From Ascaris suum (Eukaryota; Nematoda; Chromadorea; Rhabditida; Ascarididae): a DNA stretch of 64,000 nucleotides. The translations under genes and the position numbers were made by a program. The stretch covers positions 17,003,868 to 17,067,867 of the forward strand of contig CM024168.1 in the NCBI GenBank assembly GCA_013433145.1. Reading direction: 5' to 3'. The notes under the pieces were generated by a model. That model ran no database searches and was not told the origin of the DNA. It saw only the letters and a list, made by a program, of their open reading frames with translations. Below, piece after piece: positions 39,149 through 50,397 of this stretch (positions are counted from its first letter, which is position 1; each line of letters opens with the position of its first letter).

Positions 39149-42100
39149 ATGAATGATTTCTTCGTACGTCTTCCACTCTCAATTCTTCAACGAATTTGTT
39201 TCTGCTTTGAGGATGTAACCGATATTCTTAATTTTCAGGTTGTGTTTCTTTTCCTTCTATTTCAATCTTTGATTTAAAGAAAAAAAAAAAAGTTCTCCTC
39301 ATTTCTTTAATGATTTATTTTTGATTTCAATAACGATAAATATTTCATATTTAAATTTTATAACGTTTAAATTTTATGGTTATATTCCATAATTTAATTT
39401 TTATTCATATTCAAATTTTATTGTTATTCATATATGAATTTCATTTTTATTTCACATTTATCTTTCAATTTCATAATATTTTTAAATATATTTGAAAAGT
39501 TCTTTGTATTTGCCAATGGATTTATCATTTTTATGCACTATTTGTAAATTCATAAATATTTACATACATCTATGTTGTCTTTCTGCCTGTCTGATAAGAA
39601 ATGAATTATTGATTATTAGTTACTATTATCAACAGTTGTTTTTAATTATTATCATTGATTAATTATTGTTATCAGTACTATTATCATTCATTATTACAAC
39701 GACTATTAAAGATGCCGTGAAATTTTGGACTGGTTTTGTTACGTAGCATGTTAGATGCTTTAGCAAAAATGCTTTTTTTGAATGCTTGCATAAACGACTG
39801 ATTGCGGCATAGAAGACATTGTTTTATATCTTTTAACAAATCTGCGGTGTGTTGATCCGATATCTTGAATTGTAGAATGCATCTATTGCACCGCTTACCT
39901 TTTGATAGCTTTTCCGCCTACTTTTTACACCTGTCTAGCAAGTGTTACAACAGGTGTCAAAGGTTTTACAACAGGTTTATACCTTTCTTTTTTCGATGCG
40001 ATGGCCGATGCTTTCAAGGGCGAATATTCTCGGATGTATTAAACATCAAATTCACTGATAGAAAGAATAATCAACAGGAATTTGAATTATGAATCGGTTT
40101 TAAAAGTGCTTTTAACTATTGGATAGCCTCTTATCGTTTAAATTTGCCGTATTTCAGAAGGCTGAACCGGCAATCGAAGCTGATATTGATAAATCGTTTT
40201 GGAAACATCAGCATGCATTATTGCTTGGCTCAAAAGATATGCGTATTGAGTGGCGATCGGTGGAAACTGCAGATCGTCATTCATTCACAATACCTTGCGA
40301 TGTTGACATTTTGAGAACGATCATTTCGAAGGTGAAAAATGTGAAACAATTAGAAATGCGTCGTAATTCTGGATTTGATGAACGTGAGGAAATGATCGTC
40401 GTTGACGCTATTCTCAACTCAGGTAATTGGCCTTGATTTACTTTAGAGACTTTGTTGATAGAGTATCTGAGGTTTATCTATGATGAGAATATAAGCAGAG
40501 TGAGAGTGGATAGGAATGGTGGTGAGCAGAGTGGACAGGACTGATGATGAAGGCTGAGGAGGGAATGAAAAAAAAACAATGAAGAAAATGTGGAGCTTTT
40601 TGCGATGAAGCAAGGGAATCATGCAGCAATATGAAGACAATAAAATCGCTCGTCACGTTTTCTTACTAAAAGAGCGACTTGCAATTCGGCGTACCGACCG
40701 TTCATAGGAGAGGGCTTCGTGCTCCGATCCTTAGCAGATAGAATAACTTGTTGTGTTTTTTAAATATAACATTAAAAACACTGCTAGCAGTGGGAATTTT
40801 TCTTCATTTCTTTAAATTACCGCCGAATGAAAACTTTATCCGACTCCAAAAAAAAAAAGAAATTAGGCGCCTACTTTCACTTGGAGTCGGTGGAAAATTT
40901 CTGAAAATAGCGTCCAAAATTCAGTTTTTCTAAAGAAATACATTCAATTAAATTGTAAGCTGCAACTTTTATTTTCATTTTTCTCAGTGATTGGAAAAAT
41001 TTCAAATAGTGAAATATTTGAAATTTTATGCTTAGGCAACAATTTGAATGGTCCTTTTTCTAGATTTGCAATTGTCGAGTATCACTCTGAAGTTCTGGAA
41101 TTTTCAATACTTACAATATCGGAACAATCGCGATTTCTATTGGCCAATAAAAACGCTGAGTCAGGTTGTTTTTTATAATCGGCTAGAGCGAAAAGTTTCT
41201 TAGCAACCATCATAAAAAGTTGAAGTGTACGTTTGTTTTGGAGGATTCTTGTGTTTCTAAAACAACGTAGACTGTAAAATTTTTTAAAGGCCATAGCATT
41301 TCATACGAATTGTCTTGTGCTAGAATATGGCAAGTGAAGTTTCTAATGATCTGTTACGTTTTGCGATCTTTTATGCATATATTTGATTTAATCAAACGAA
41401 GAGATGAATTTTACGAAAACGTGCAGCTTTGAACAGATCCTACTGCACATCAATTTTATTTTTTTACGGACTAGTTTTTTTTTTTAATTCTCTTGAAAAT
41501 AATGCGGAAATATTTGATATTTGGTTGATGGTACCGTTACGAGATGGAAATTCTTTTGCAATTATCCATAAGATTACTTCAAGAAACATTTACCTTTCAG
41601 GTGTTTTATCTCTCCAGGTACTTTACATTTTCAGGCATTTTACTTTTCTAGTAAATTTACTTTTCAGCATCTTATTCAACTGATACATCGAAATATCGAT
41701 ACACTTCTCCATGTGAGTATTGGTTCATTACAATCGTTCCAGTTGGAGTTTTGGAAACAATTTGACGCATCGGGTCTAGCAATTCGCCTCAACTCAACAG
41801 GCAATTGTGATTCACAAACGTTCGCAACGGTCTTCTATCCATTTCTTCAAGCGATCACAAAACGTAACAAATTCTTTTCGCGTTGAAATTTTCCTCAAAG
41901 TTTTTCATAGGGAGATTTTTTTAAATCAGAGAATTTAACACCTTATCTATTCAAATAGGTGATAATTACAAAAAGTTGGACGGTAGAATGGCATTGAGAT
42001 TAGCCGTTTTTTTTTTCGAAATTCATTTTGCCTATGATAAGGGGACTGATCGATGATTTAATAGGCAGTCGCTTAAATAGTCGTCATTATGTTTTAGCCT

Positions 42101-45100
42101 ATGAGATTACTATAAAAGTGTAAATATTTCTTTTATTATCAATTGCTTTGAAGAAGATAAAAGATATAATCAAATCGATACTACTATTATATCACTGATT
42201 TCATTACAACGAGAATTCGTCTATAAATTACGAGTGAGAATACGTTGAATTTTCCAAGAATTCTACTTCCTTTACTAATTTTAAGTAGTTCTTACAGATT
42301 ATTGATTGATTGATTTGATTTGTTTATATATTGTTGAACGTTTATTGCTCTCGATGATAATATCAACCTAGTAAATGTCTTATAAAAACAAACGAGTGGA
42401 GAAGCGTCTCAAAAGATTTGCCGTTTTATGCGACGCTACATTTCGCTAATTTGGTCAATTAATTTTCATAAGATAAAACAATATCAGCTAATAATGAAAC
42501 ATATTGAATACTGAATGTTGCCCAAATTTGGCCTTATTTGGCCAAAATATGGAGTATTTACTAATAGTTGCATATTCCAACTGATACAATCGCCCATAAC
42601 AACCATGAGTGGTTTTTATGTTCTGAAAGAATTGATTTGTTTTTTTTTAATATCTGTAACTGTTATCGAGGGTAATTTATCAGTATTAAAACCGATTTGG
42701 AATCTCATTCTCTGGCATATTTTATGCTCACCAAAAGTTGTAACTCTAGGTTAATTCTTTCCCCTGTCGGAGCTCTCAGACAATGAGACAGAGAGATACC
42801 TACACAACGCAGATACAATTCTGCCGTATTATATTTTAGCAAATGCTAATTTGCAATACCGCATAAAAGGAAAACCAAGTACTTATATTTGGATTTATGG
42901 TACCGAATTGCTAGGATTTCTGCTCACTGCAATATCGTGAAGATTTAAGTAGAAATAAATGAGAGAAAACAAATAGGGATTAAAATAATCATTGAGCATT
43001 TAATGCATTTTTAGAGGCTTGTTGGTCGATGTTTAAAGATTCGATTTTTATAGGTGAGGTTCTACCATATTGCGTTCATTTAAATGTGAATTTTACTCAT
43101 CGAGATCGTGCAAAATGTGCATTGCAACGTGCATATCAATCGGCGTTGATCAATTTCACACATCGTAGAAATGTACGCAGGTAAATAAATGCTTTCTCAT
43201 CCAAACTTTATCACCATTCTCTCTTTGATTTTTAGCTACTGTCCATATTTTGCATATTTCGAGCTTTCTTCGCTTCATTTTTTTAGATTAGGGCTTCAAT
43301 TCCTTCCTGGATTTTTTTCATTGATTTCTGCGAACTTTTTCTTGAGTTTCAACTACAATTTCATTTCTTTGAGCAATGAAGTTGTGAGCATTTCATGATA
43401 AATTTTTCCCAAAATTCTTCGTGGAGACATTTTATGAAGTTCGGATGTTGAACGCAGCTATGTAGTCGAAGAGTGTTTAGAATTCATTCAAAGTGAACTT
43501 AATATTTCCAGTTATTATTGAATGGTGGCTATCTGAACTACATATGGGATTGGAAAAGATGAAAGGGGGAAGAAAAGTGGGAATATACGACGGTTCCAGT
43601 AGAATATTAATTTTCATGAGTAGGATATAACTTCGGACCCTACGAGAATGAAGAATATCTACTGCGGGGTTGTGCTAGTCACGATAAATATTTGAATCTT
43701 TGATTGAGATAGCAATTTATTATTCTTTATGACTAGGACAGAATGGCTTTATGAAAGGATTTTATTTATTTCTTCTCTCCACGTATTCCTTTCTTTCCTG
43801 TCCAATCCCACTCTCTTCTCTCCCTACCCCTCCCTTCTCTCCCGCTCTTGTCTCCAGCTTTTGCCCTCTGTTCTCCTCGTATTCCTCATTCCGATCTTCC
43901 TTCTTCCTCGTGTACAGGTAAATCCATAACGAAAAAGATTTAAATAATCAAATTGCGCATTCCAACTAGCACTAAACGTTTATTGCATTCAGAATGGAAA
44001 TAAATCTGCATGGTATCGCATCAGTTGAGATGAATGATGTTGCTGAACTAATTGGCTCGATGACAACATACCTCTTGAATATGAAAGAATTACGAATGAT
44101 TTCATGGAAGTTTTCTCACGTTCAGGTAAAAATATTTCCGCTTATTTATTTGCCTAGAAAACTGTTTTCTATTCGTGAGCCTAGACAATGAAATTTCGTT
44201 TTGTTTATATATTTAGAGATATATCATTTTTTTTTCTTTGATAGCTTAAAGCCTTTTTTATTACATATCTATACGTCGGTAGGTAATATTCTATACTCGT
44301 CTTATTCCAACTGGCGCGTGTTATAGTTGTTCACGTATCACACTTTTCCACGTCTTACGCGAAGTATTTTGCAAAAAAAATCGGATCAGAATTCGTCCAT
44401 CCGGGGTTGACATATGACATAGGAGAAATCAGGGACGCGCACAACAACGCACGCGCCGCTGCGCCACGCCCGCGCATTTTTTCTCACAGGCCACATCACT
44501 CACCAGGTCACACAAAGACAGTGGGCCAAGTAGTGCACAACATACTCGCGTCTTCGGCGCTGGGAAGAGAGAAGATGATGATATGGATAACAGACTCGCG
44601 CCTTCGGCGCGATAACGTGAACGAAAGAATAAAATAGCTCGCGATCTTCTGCATTAAATAGGTTCCTCTAACCTTTCCAAAAGTTCATAACAAAGTTAAC
44701 ATCATTCGAAGAAGAATTGATGCACAAGGGGGGCTGCCGCCCCTTGAACACCTGCCTTCCGCGTGCAGTTGATGTTATGCGAAGAGGGTAAAATCGTTTC
44801 AGTGACTCTCTCACATTTGTTTCTATTTAGTCGCGCAATGCCATTTCCAAAAATTATGGAAAAACTGGCCCACTATACGTTATGGACCCATCCAAAGGAT
44901 TTGCCTGGCGCTCAAATGGCATAACATTTTCCGGAAAAATTTTCATGTTCGGGATTTTTTTCGTCACATCATGTAGCCGACAACATAGGCCACATGCACA
45001 GGTAATCCAAAAATTCGAAGGCAGATCAAAGTAGATCAAATTATAAAGGTACCTGAAAGTACATCAAATTCTCAAGGTACATCAAAGCACATAAAAATGT

Positions 45101-48100
45101 GAAGATAGATCAAAGTAGATCAAAATTTGAAGGTAAATCAAAACATGCGGGTAGGTCAAAGTATCAAAGCGCATCGAAGTATCAAGGTAGATAATGTAGA
45201 TCAAAACCTGAAAATAGATGAAAATATGAAGGCAAATCAGAGAATCAAAGCAGATGAAAGTATGAAGGTAGACCAAAGTAAATCAAAATGTGACGTTAGC
45301 TCAAACCATCAGAGTAGATCAGAATGTGAACGTAGGTAAAGTAGAGCAAAATACGAAAGAAGATCAAAGAGAGTGAAATCTGACGGTAGATCAAAATGTG
45401 AAGGTACATCAAATTACCAAAGCAGATTAAAATCTGGACGTGGGTCAAGGCAGACCAAATGTGGAGGTAGATCGAAGAGACCAAATATGGAAGTAAATCA
45501 AATTATCAAAGCAGATCGTAGATGAAAGTAGTAATCTGGTAGATGAAATGATAGATATGAAAGTAGATCAAAATGTGGAAGTAAATGAAAGCAAATCGAA
45601 ATCTGACGGTAGAGCAAACTATGAAGGCACACCAGGTTATCAAAGCAGATCAAAATCTGAACATATATCAAACTAGACGAAAACATGAATGTAGATCAGA
45701 GTGTCAAAGTACGTCAGAATGTGAACGTAAATCAAAGCAGACCAAAATATGGAGGTAAATCAAGGTAGATCGAAATCTGACTTTAGGTGAAAATATGACG
45801 GTACACCAAAGTATCAAAGCAGATCAAAGTGTGTACACAGACCAGAGTAGATCAAAATGCGAAGGTAGATCAAGAAAATCAAAATCTCGAGGAACAACAA
45901 AATATAAAGGTAGATCAAAGTATCAAAATAGCTCATAGTAAGAAGGTAGATAGAAGTAGATCAAAATGCAAATGTAGATCAAAATAGACTAAAATCTGAA
46001 GGCAGTTCAAAGTATCACATTAGATCGAGATGTGAACGTAGATCAAAGCAGATCAAAATACGAAGGTAGATCAAAGAAGAAAAAATGTTCAGGTAGAACG
46101 AAATATGAAAGTAGATCAAAGTGTCAAATATCTTTTAGGAAGGTGGATCAAAGAAGTTCAAAATCTGAAGCAAGATCGGAGCAGATCAAGATGCGAAGGT
46201 ACATCAAATGGTTCAAGATCTGAAGGTAGATCAAAATCTAAGTGTAGATCGAAATATGAATGTGGACCATGGTAGATCAAAATAGAAAATGGGCCAAAGT
46301 AGATCAGAACGTGATCGTAGTTGAAAGTAGATCAAAATGCGAATGTAGACCAAAGTAGATGAAAATCCGAATGTAGATAAAAGCATCATAGTAGATCAAA
46401 TTGTGAATGTACGTCAAAGTCTGAAAGCTGACCAAAGCATGAAGGTAAATCAAAATATCAAAGCACATCGAAGTGTGAAGGCTGATAATGTAGATCAAAT
46501 TCTGAAAGTAAATCAAAACGTCACAGCAGATCAGAATGTGAACGTGGATCAAAGTAGGCCATAATGTGGAGGTAGATCAAAGTCGATCAAAATACTGAGA
46601 TGGGTTAAACTATCAACCCAGATCAATATTCAAAGTGAGATCAAAGAAGGTCAAAAAATGTGGGCGCGGATCAAAACATGAATTTCGACCATGGTGGATC
46701 AAAATACAAAGGTAGGCCAAAGTAGGTGAAAATCTGGTTTGATCAAAGTAGATCAAAATCTGGTGGATCAAATTATCACAGTAGAATATGTACAAAGTAT
46801 GTAGATAGATCAAAGCAGATGAGAATTCGAACGTTGACCAAAGTATATAGGAGTGTGAAGGTGGATCAAAGTATCACAGTAGATCAAAATGTGAACGTAG
46901 ACCAAAGCAGATCAAAGTACGAAGGCAGACGATGGTAGATCAAAATACAAAGGTAGGTCAAAGTAGATCAAAATCTAAATGTAGATCACAGCAGATCAAA
47001 GTACAAGGATTGATCAAAGTAGATCGAAATCTGGTGGATCAAGGTGTCACAGGAGATCAAAATGTGAAGCTAGATGAAAGTAGATCAAAGCACAAGTTAG
47101 ATAAATGTAGATCAAAATGTGTACGTAGATCGAAGCAGATCATGGTAGGAAGGTAGATCAAAATGGAACAAAATGTGAAGGCAGATGAAAATATGGAGGA
47201 AGATCAATGTGTTAAAGTAGGTCTGGTTTGATACTTTGATCTACCTTGACATTTTGATATACTTTGATGTACCTTCACATTTTGATCTGGTTTTATAGTT
47301 TGATCTGCCTTCATATTTTCATCTACTTTGGTCTACCTTCATATTTTGACCTACCTCCGCGTTTGGGTATACTTTGATTTACTTTCAGATTTTGATCTAC
47401 TTTGGCCTACCTTTGTATTTTGATCTATCATGATCTATCTTCATATTTTGATCTATTTTGATGTATGCCCACATTTTGGTCTGCTTTGGTAATTTATTCT
47501 CTCTTCATAGTTTGATCTTCCTTCACCTTTTGATGTGCTTTAATGTATTTCAGAATTTGATCTACTTTTACGTGCCTTTGTATTTTGATCCACTTTGATC
47601 TACTGTCAATTTTGATCTGCTTTGATAGTTTGATCTATTTCGGTGTTTTGTTCTACCTTCAGATTTTGATTTACTTTGATCTACATATTTTGATCTACTT
47701 TGATCTAATTTCAATTTTGATCTGCACTGATACTTTGATCTAGCTCCATATTTTGATCTACTTTGATCTAGTTTCACGTTTCGATCTACCTTCGTGTTCT
47801 CATCTACATTGATGTACCTTCATATTTTGATCTACCTTCACATTTTTATCTATGTTGATCTACATTTGTGTTTTAATCTGCTCTGATCTGCCTCCACATT
47901 TTGATCTGCTTTGATACCTTGATCTGCCCTCACGTTTTGAACTATTTTGATCTACGTTCGCTTTTTTGCATTACCTGTGCAATCTTGTGGCGCTTTCCGC
48001 GTTCATAACAAAGTTAACATCATTCGAAGAAGGTTTGATGCAGAAGAGGGGCTGCCGCTCCCCCCCCCCCCCTTGAACCCCTGCTTTCTTCCGCGTTCAC

Positions 48101-49261
48101 AGGAAAGTGAACGTCATTTGAAGAAGAGTTGATGCATGGATTAAAATCTGAAAATATGAATGTAGACCAACCCCCATTGCAGGACCCCCATGGCACCCCA
48201 CTATATTTCCATGCACTAACCACTCCGTTATACAGACACCTGCGACTCGCACTGTTCAGAAAAAATTGCAATTAAAAGTACTGGTGTAATATAATGGAGA
48301 ATTACTGTTTTCCATGGCAATAACTACACCGGATAGCCTAGTTAGTTGGTTTCATTTTCCATTTTCAGGAAAAATTTTCATAATTAGAATTTTTTTCGTC
48401 ATTTGGCATATAGCCGGCAACACGCGCCACATGATTGCACAGGTAATGACAAAAACATGAACGCATTGCGACAAACAACAAAAAGATATCGGCAAAACTG
48501 CTTGGCTGTGGAAGATCCATATTTTCCAGAATATCTCTTCCAGAAGCGCAATACATCCACCAAAATCAGTGGGTCCGGTAAGCATGGAATTTTCAGCATT
48601 TTAAAGAAAAACCGACCCGAATCGATAGAAGCGTTCTTGAGATAACGTGAACGAATGGATAAAATGGCTTACGATCTTCCCTGTTATATAGAATATCCTG
48701 TAGGACGATAGATAACGTGATGAAACGCTCGAGTGATATGTTCCTGTCGTTGGCGACTATTCAGGGATTGGTCTTAGCGAACTTTTCACGTCGAACTGAT
48801 CCTAAGCAGAATTGTGAGTGATTGGCTTGTTAAAGCAGCTAAAGGGACAAGAAGGTGCTCTTTTGCGTGATGACGAAAAGGTGAACAGTTGTACGCAATG
48901 AATAAGGATGCCGTTGATATGTCCAGTTAAGGTGTTCGCACCTGTTGTGTTGATATTTCATCATCGCCATCGATGGTGATTTGTAGTATGTAAATATGCG
49001 AAGCTATTGTCCTATAATTATTGTAGCCGCTACATTGTTTTGCTTCCTTCTGTTATCGTACATAGTATGTTGCAGTTTGATGTCATGACGATGCTTCCAT
49101 ATTTTGAATCGATTCGCATGGAGAAAGGACTTAATTTTGATAGAGTTGTGATCGACGATAAAGACTCTATACGTTTCGAAAATATGGCAAAACAAGTGAA
49201 AGTCAACGAAGTCTTTGTGTCGGCGTTGCTGAGCACTGAACTTGGCATTACCTGTACATGA
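39149..49261 (+). CDS. F-box-like protein with leucine-rich-like region
   Basis: F-box proteins present substrates to SCF ubiquitin ligases through Skp1. Exons: 39149-39238, 40158-40422, 40988-41164, then either 41618-41863 or 41475-41617 plus 41668-41863, then 43054-43180, 43993-44125 and 49076-49261. All junctions are GT-AG and phase-matched, giving 407 or 438 residues. Exon 1 begins with MNDFFVRLPLSILQRI and continues FCFEDVTDILNFQ, the usual F-box layout (LP...L..I...L...D.LN). The rest has repeated Leu-spaced phrases such as KNVKQLEMRR, HLIQLIHRNIDTLLH and LLNMKELRMISWKF, which suggest leucine-rich-type repeats. No further domain is recognised. The last intron (44,126-49,075) contains the satellite palindrome. 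The F-box call rests on one short exon; the gene structure is better supported than the function. Confidence 0.65.
41584..41667 (+). repeat. 17-nt tandem repeat of splice acceptors
   Basis: Five AG acceptor-like ends occur at 41,600, 41,617, 41,634, 41,651 and 41,667, spaced 17, 17, 17 and 16 bases, each after a T-rich unit of the form TTTAC.TTTCAG. Two internal junctions read CAG|GT. Depending on splicing, the tract is either coding or contains a 50-base intron (41,618-41,667) built from three units. Both readings keep the frame. Confidence 0.75.
44390..45010. repeat. Left flank of satellite block, GC-richer module
   Basis: Composition changes sharply, with GCGC-rich sequence at 44,430-44,470 and two CTCGCG.CTTCGGCGC motifs near 44,547 and 44,594, the second a perfect short palindrome. 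The part at 44,683-44,775 recurs at 48,001-48,095, the part at 44,924-45,008 recurs at 48,359-48,450, and the ATAACGTGAACGAA..ATAAAAT phrase near 44,611 recurs at 48,643. These duplicated modules frame the satellite and look like parts of one repetitive element. No transposase is recognised. Confidence 0.65.
45011..47222 (+). repeat. GATCAAA satellite array, forward arm
   Basis: About 2.2 kb of variable short units of the form (G/A)GATCAAAGTAGATCAAAAT.TGAAGGTA, with AAGTATCAAAGCA variants. The units diverge and vary in length, so there is no rigid period. Frames reading SRSKYEGRSK-type Lys/Ser/Arg peptides are by-products. The array lies wholly in the last intron of the F-box-like gene. Confidence 0.9.
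47223..47960 (-). repeat. GATCAAA satellite array, inverted arm
   Basis: From about 47,223 the same units appear as the reverse complement (TTTGATCTAC..TTCA.ATTTTGATCT). The arm ends at 47,967-47,992 with an inverted copy of the flank GCGCCACATG.TTGCACAGGTAAT. With the forward arm, this makes an imperfect palindrome of about 3 kb. Confidence 0.9.
47961..48700. repeat. Right flank modules of the satellite block
   Basis: It contains direct copies of left-flank modules (48,001-48,095; 48,359-48,450; 48,643-48,690), a further partial copy at 48,096-48,140, a C run at 48,060-48,072 and a few forward-oriented satellite units at 48,140-48,175. The minus-strand reading of 48,359-48,450 and of its left partner both contain a TKKI..MKIFPEN phrase, so the element may once have had coding sequence. 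That is speculative. Confidence 0.65.
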
Positions 49262-49517
49262 CTTTGATAGTGCCTGCACATAAAATGCATATGGTGTGAT
49301 TTATGTTGTGTTGAATGTATGCCAGGTGATTGTAAGAGTATTCGAATCGTGATAGACACAGGCATTACATAGATCGAAAACGTCTTTGCTTTCTTTTGTC
49401 AGAAAATTTTTCACTAGTGCAGTATAATTTTTTTAGAACTCATTTCCACGAGAATGAAGCAACAATGAATTTGATATCTTTTAATGTTTCATAATCACAT
49501 GTTAATATTCGAGTTCA

Positions 49518-49768
49518 ATATGTGATGAAAGGGGTGTCTTTAAAGTAGCCACTGATGTAAAAGAAGAGAGGAAATTTACTTCTGTGAGAGAAAGAATACC
49601 CATACTTGAGGTTGTATGAACATCATACTATAATTATTGCGTATTCGAGGAGTCGATTTATAATTATGGTACTGTTGATACTCGAGAAAGCTTGAAAATG
49701 AACTTGCAATTGCCTTCAGTTTCATTTAAAAAGTTTGCGACTTTACGAAAAGTTTTGAAATATGAGTA
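49518..49768 (+). pseudogene. Possible decayed coding segment
   Basis: A single frame of about 84 codons, broken by one TGA near 49,617, has coding-like composition (VFKVATDVKEERKF, then MNLQLPSVSFKKFATLRK) and ends next to a strong donor-like GTAAGT. No matching next exon was found and no family is recognised. Confidence 0.25.
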
Positions 49769-49871
49769 AGTCTATTACTTTGCTATCCCATATAGAAGCA
49801 TTTTCGAGTTTGAATAGTAAAAAGGCGTTTTTTTCACAGATAGCCTGTTTTCAAAACTTTTTTTAATCTTT

Positions 49872-50085
49872 AATTCCTATATGTGTTCTTTGAGATGCCT
49901 ATCTCTGATATTTAATTATTTATTGTCTCTGATATTTAACTGAGATATTTAACCGTCGATAATATTTAAACTTTAAACAAACTGTGCCACTTGTTTTTTT
50001 TTCGTTTTATTTTGCTATTCCTCCTATATGTGTTATTGGATTTGTTCTTTGAGAATATGCCTATCTCTGATATTTAGTTACTTAT
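49872..50085. repeat. Short direct duplication
   Basis: TTCCT..TATGTGTT followed by TTCTTTGAGA.TGCCTATCTCTGATATTTA occurs at 49,872-49,924 and again at 50,016-50,085 with a small insertion in the second copy. Confidence 0.75.
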
Positions 50086-50120
50086 TTACTTTATTTGTTC
50101 ATTGGTTTTGTTAACTTTAA

Positions 50121-50397
50121 AGACCGGAAATTCCTTTATGCCGAACATAGACAATTTAAAAAGAACGTTGCTAGGTCGTCGCCTCAAACCCTCCATACCC
50201 GGAGGAAGTCGCTGGTCATACGGAGCAATCGGTCACTCATATCGGAATATTCCTTGACCGATACCAGTTCAATGGTTAAATACGTCAACTCCGTCACTGA
50301 TAGGAACGTTCAAAGAGACTTCATTAAGGCTTCTCAAAAAAAGCGTTTTGCTCATTTCTTCACAGAAGTGATCAGTGATACTTTAGCGAATCTTTGA
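50121..50397 (+). other. Orphan ORF, possible terminal exon
   Basis: An open frame of about 91 codons follows a weak AAAG acceptor and ends in TGA. It is rich in Arg, Lys and Ser (RSSPQTLHTRRKSLVIR, SQKKRFAHFFTEVI). No upstream exon with matching phase was found. It could be the last exon of an unseen gene or chance. Confidence 0.25.

Noticed and set aside
45082..47777. Many 60-80 codon ORFs rich in Lys, Ser and Arg, or Ile, Tyr and Leu on the other strand
   Set aside because: They are readings of the GATCAAA satellite in both strands and frames.
45011..47960. CRISPR-like array
   Set aside because: No constant repeat with unique spacers; units diverge and invert, and the genome is eukaryotic.
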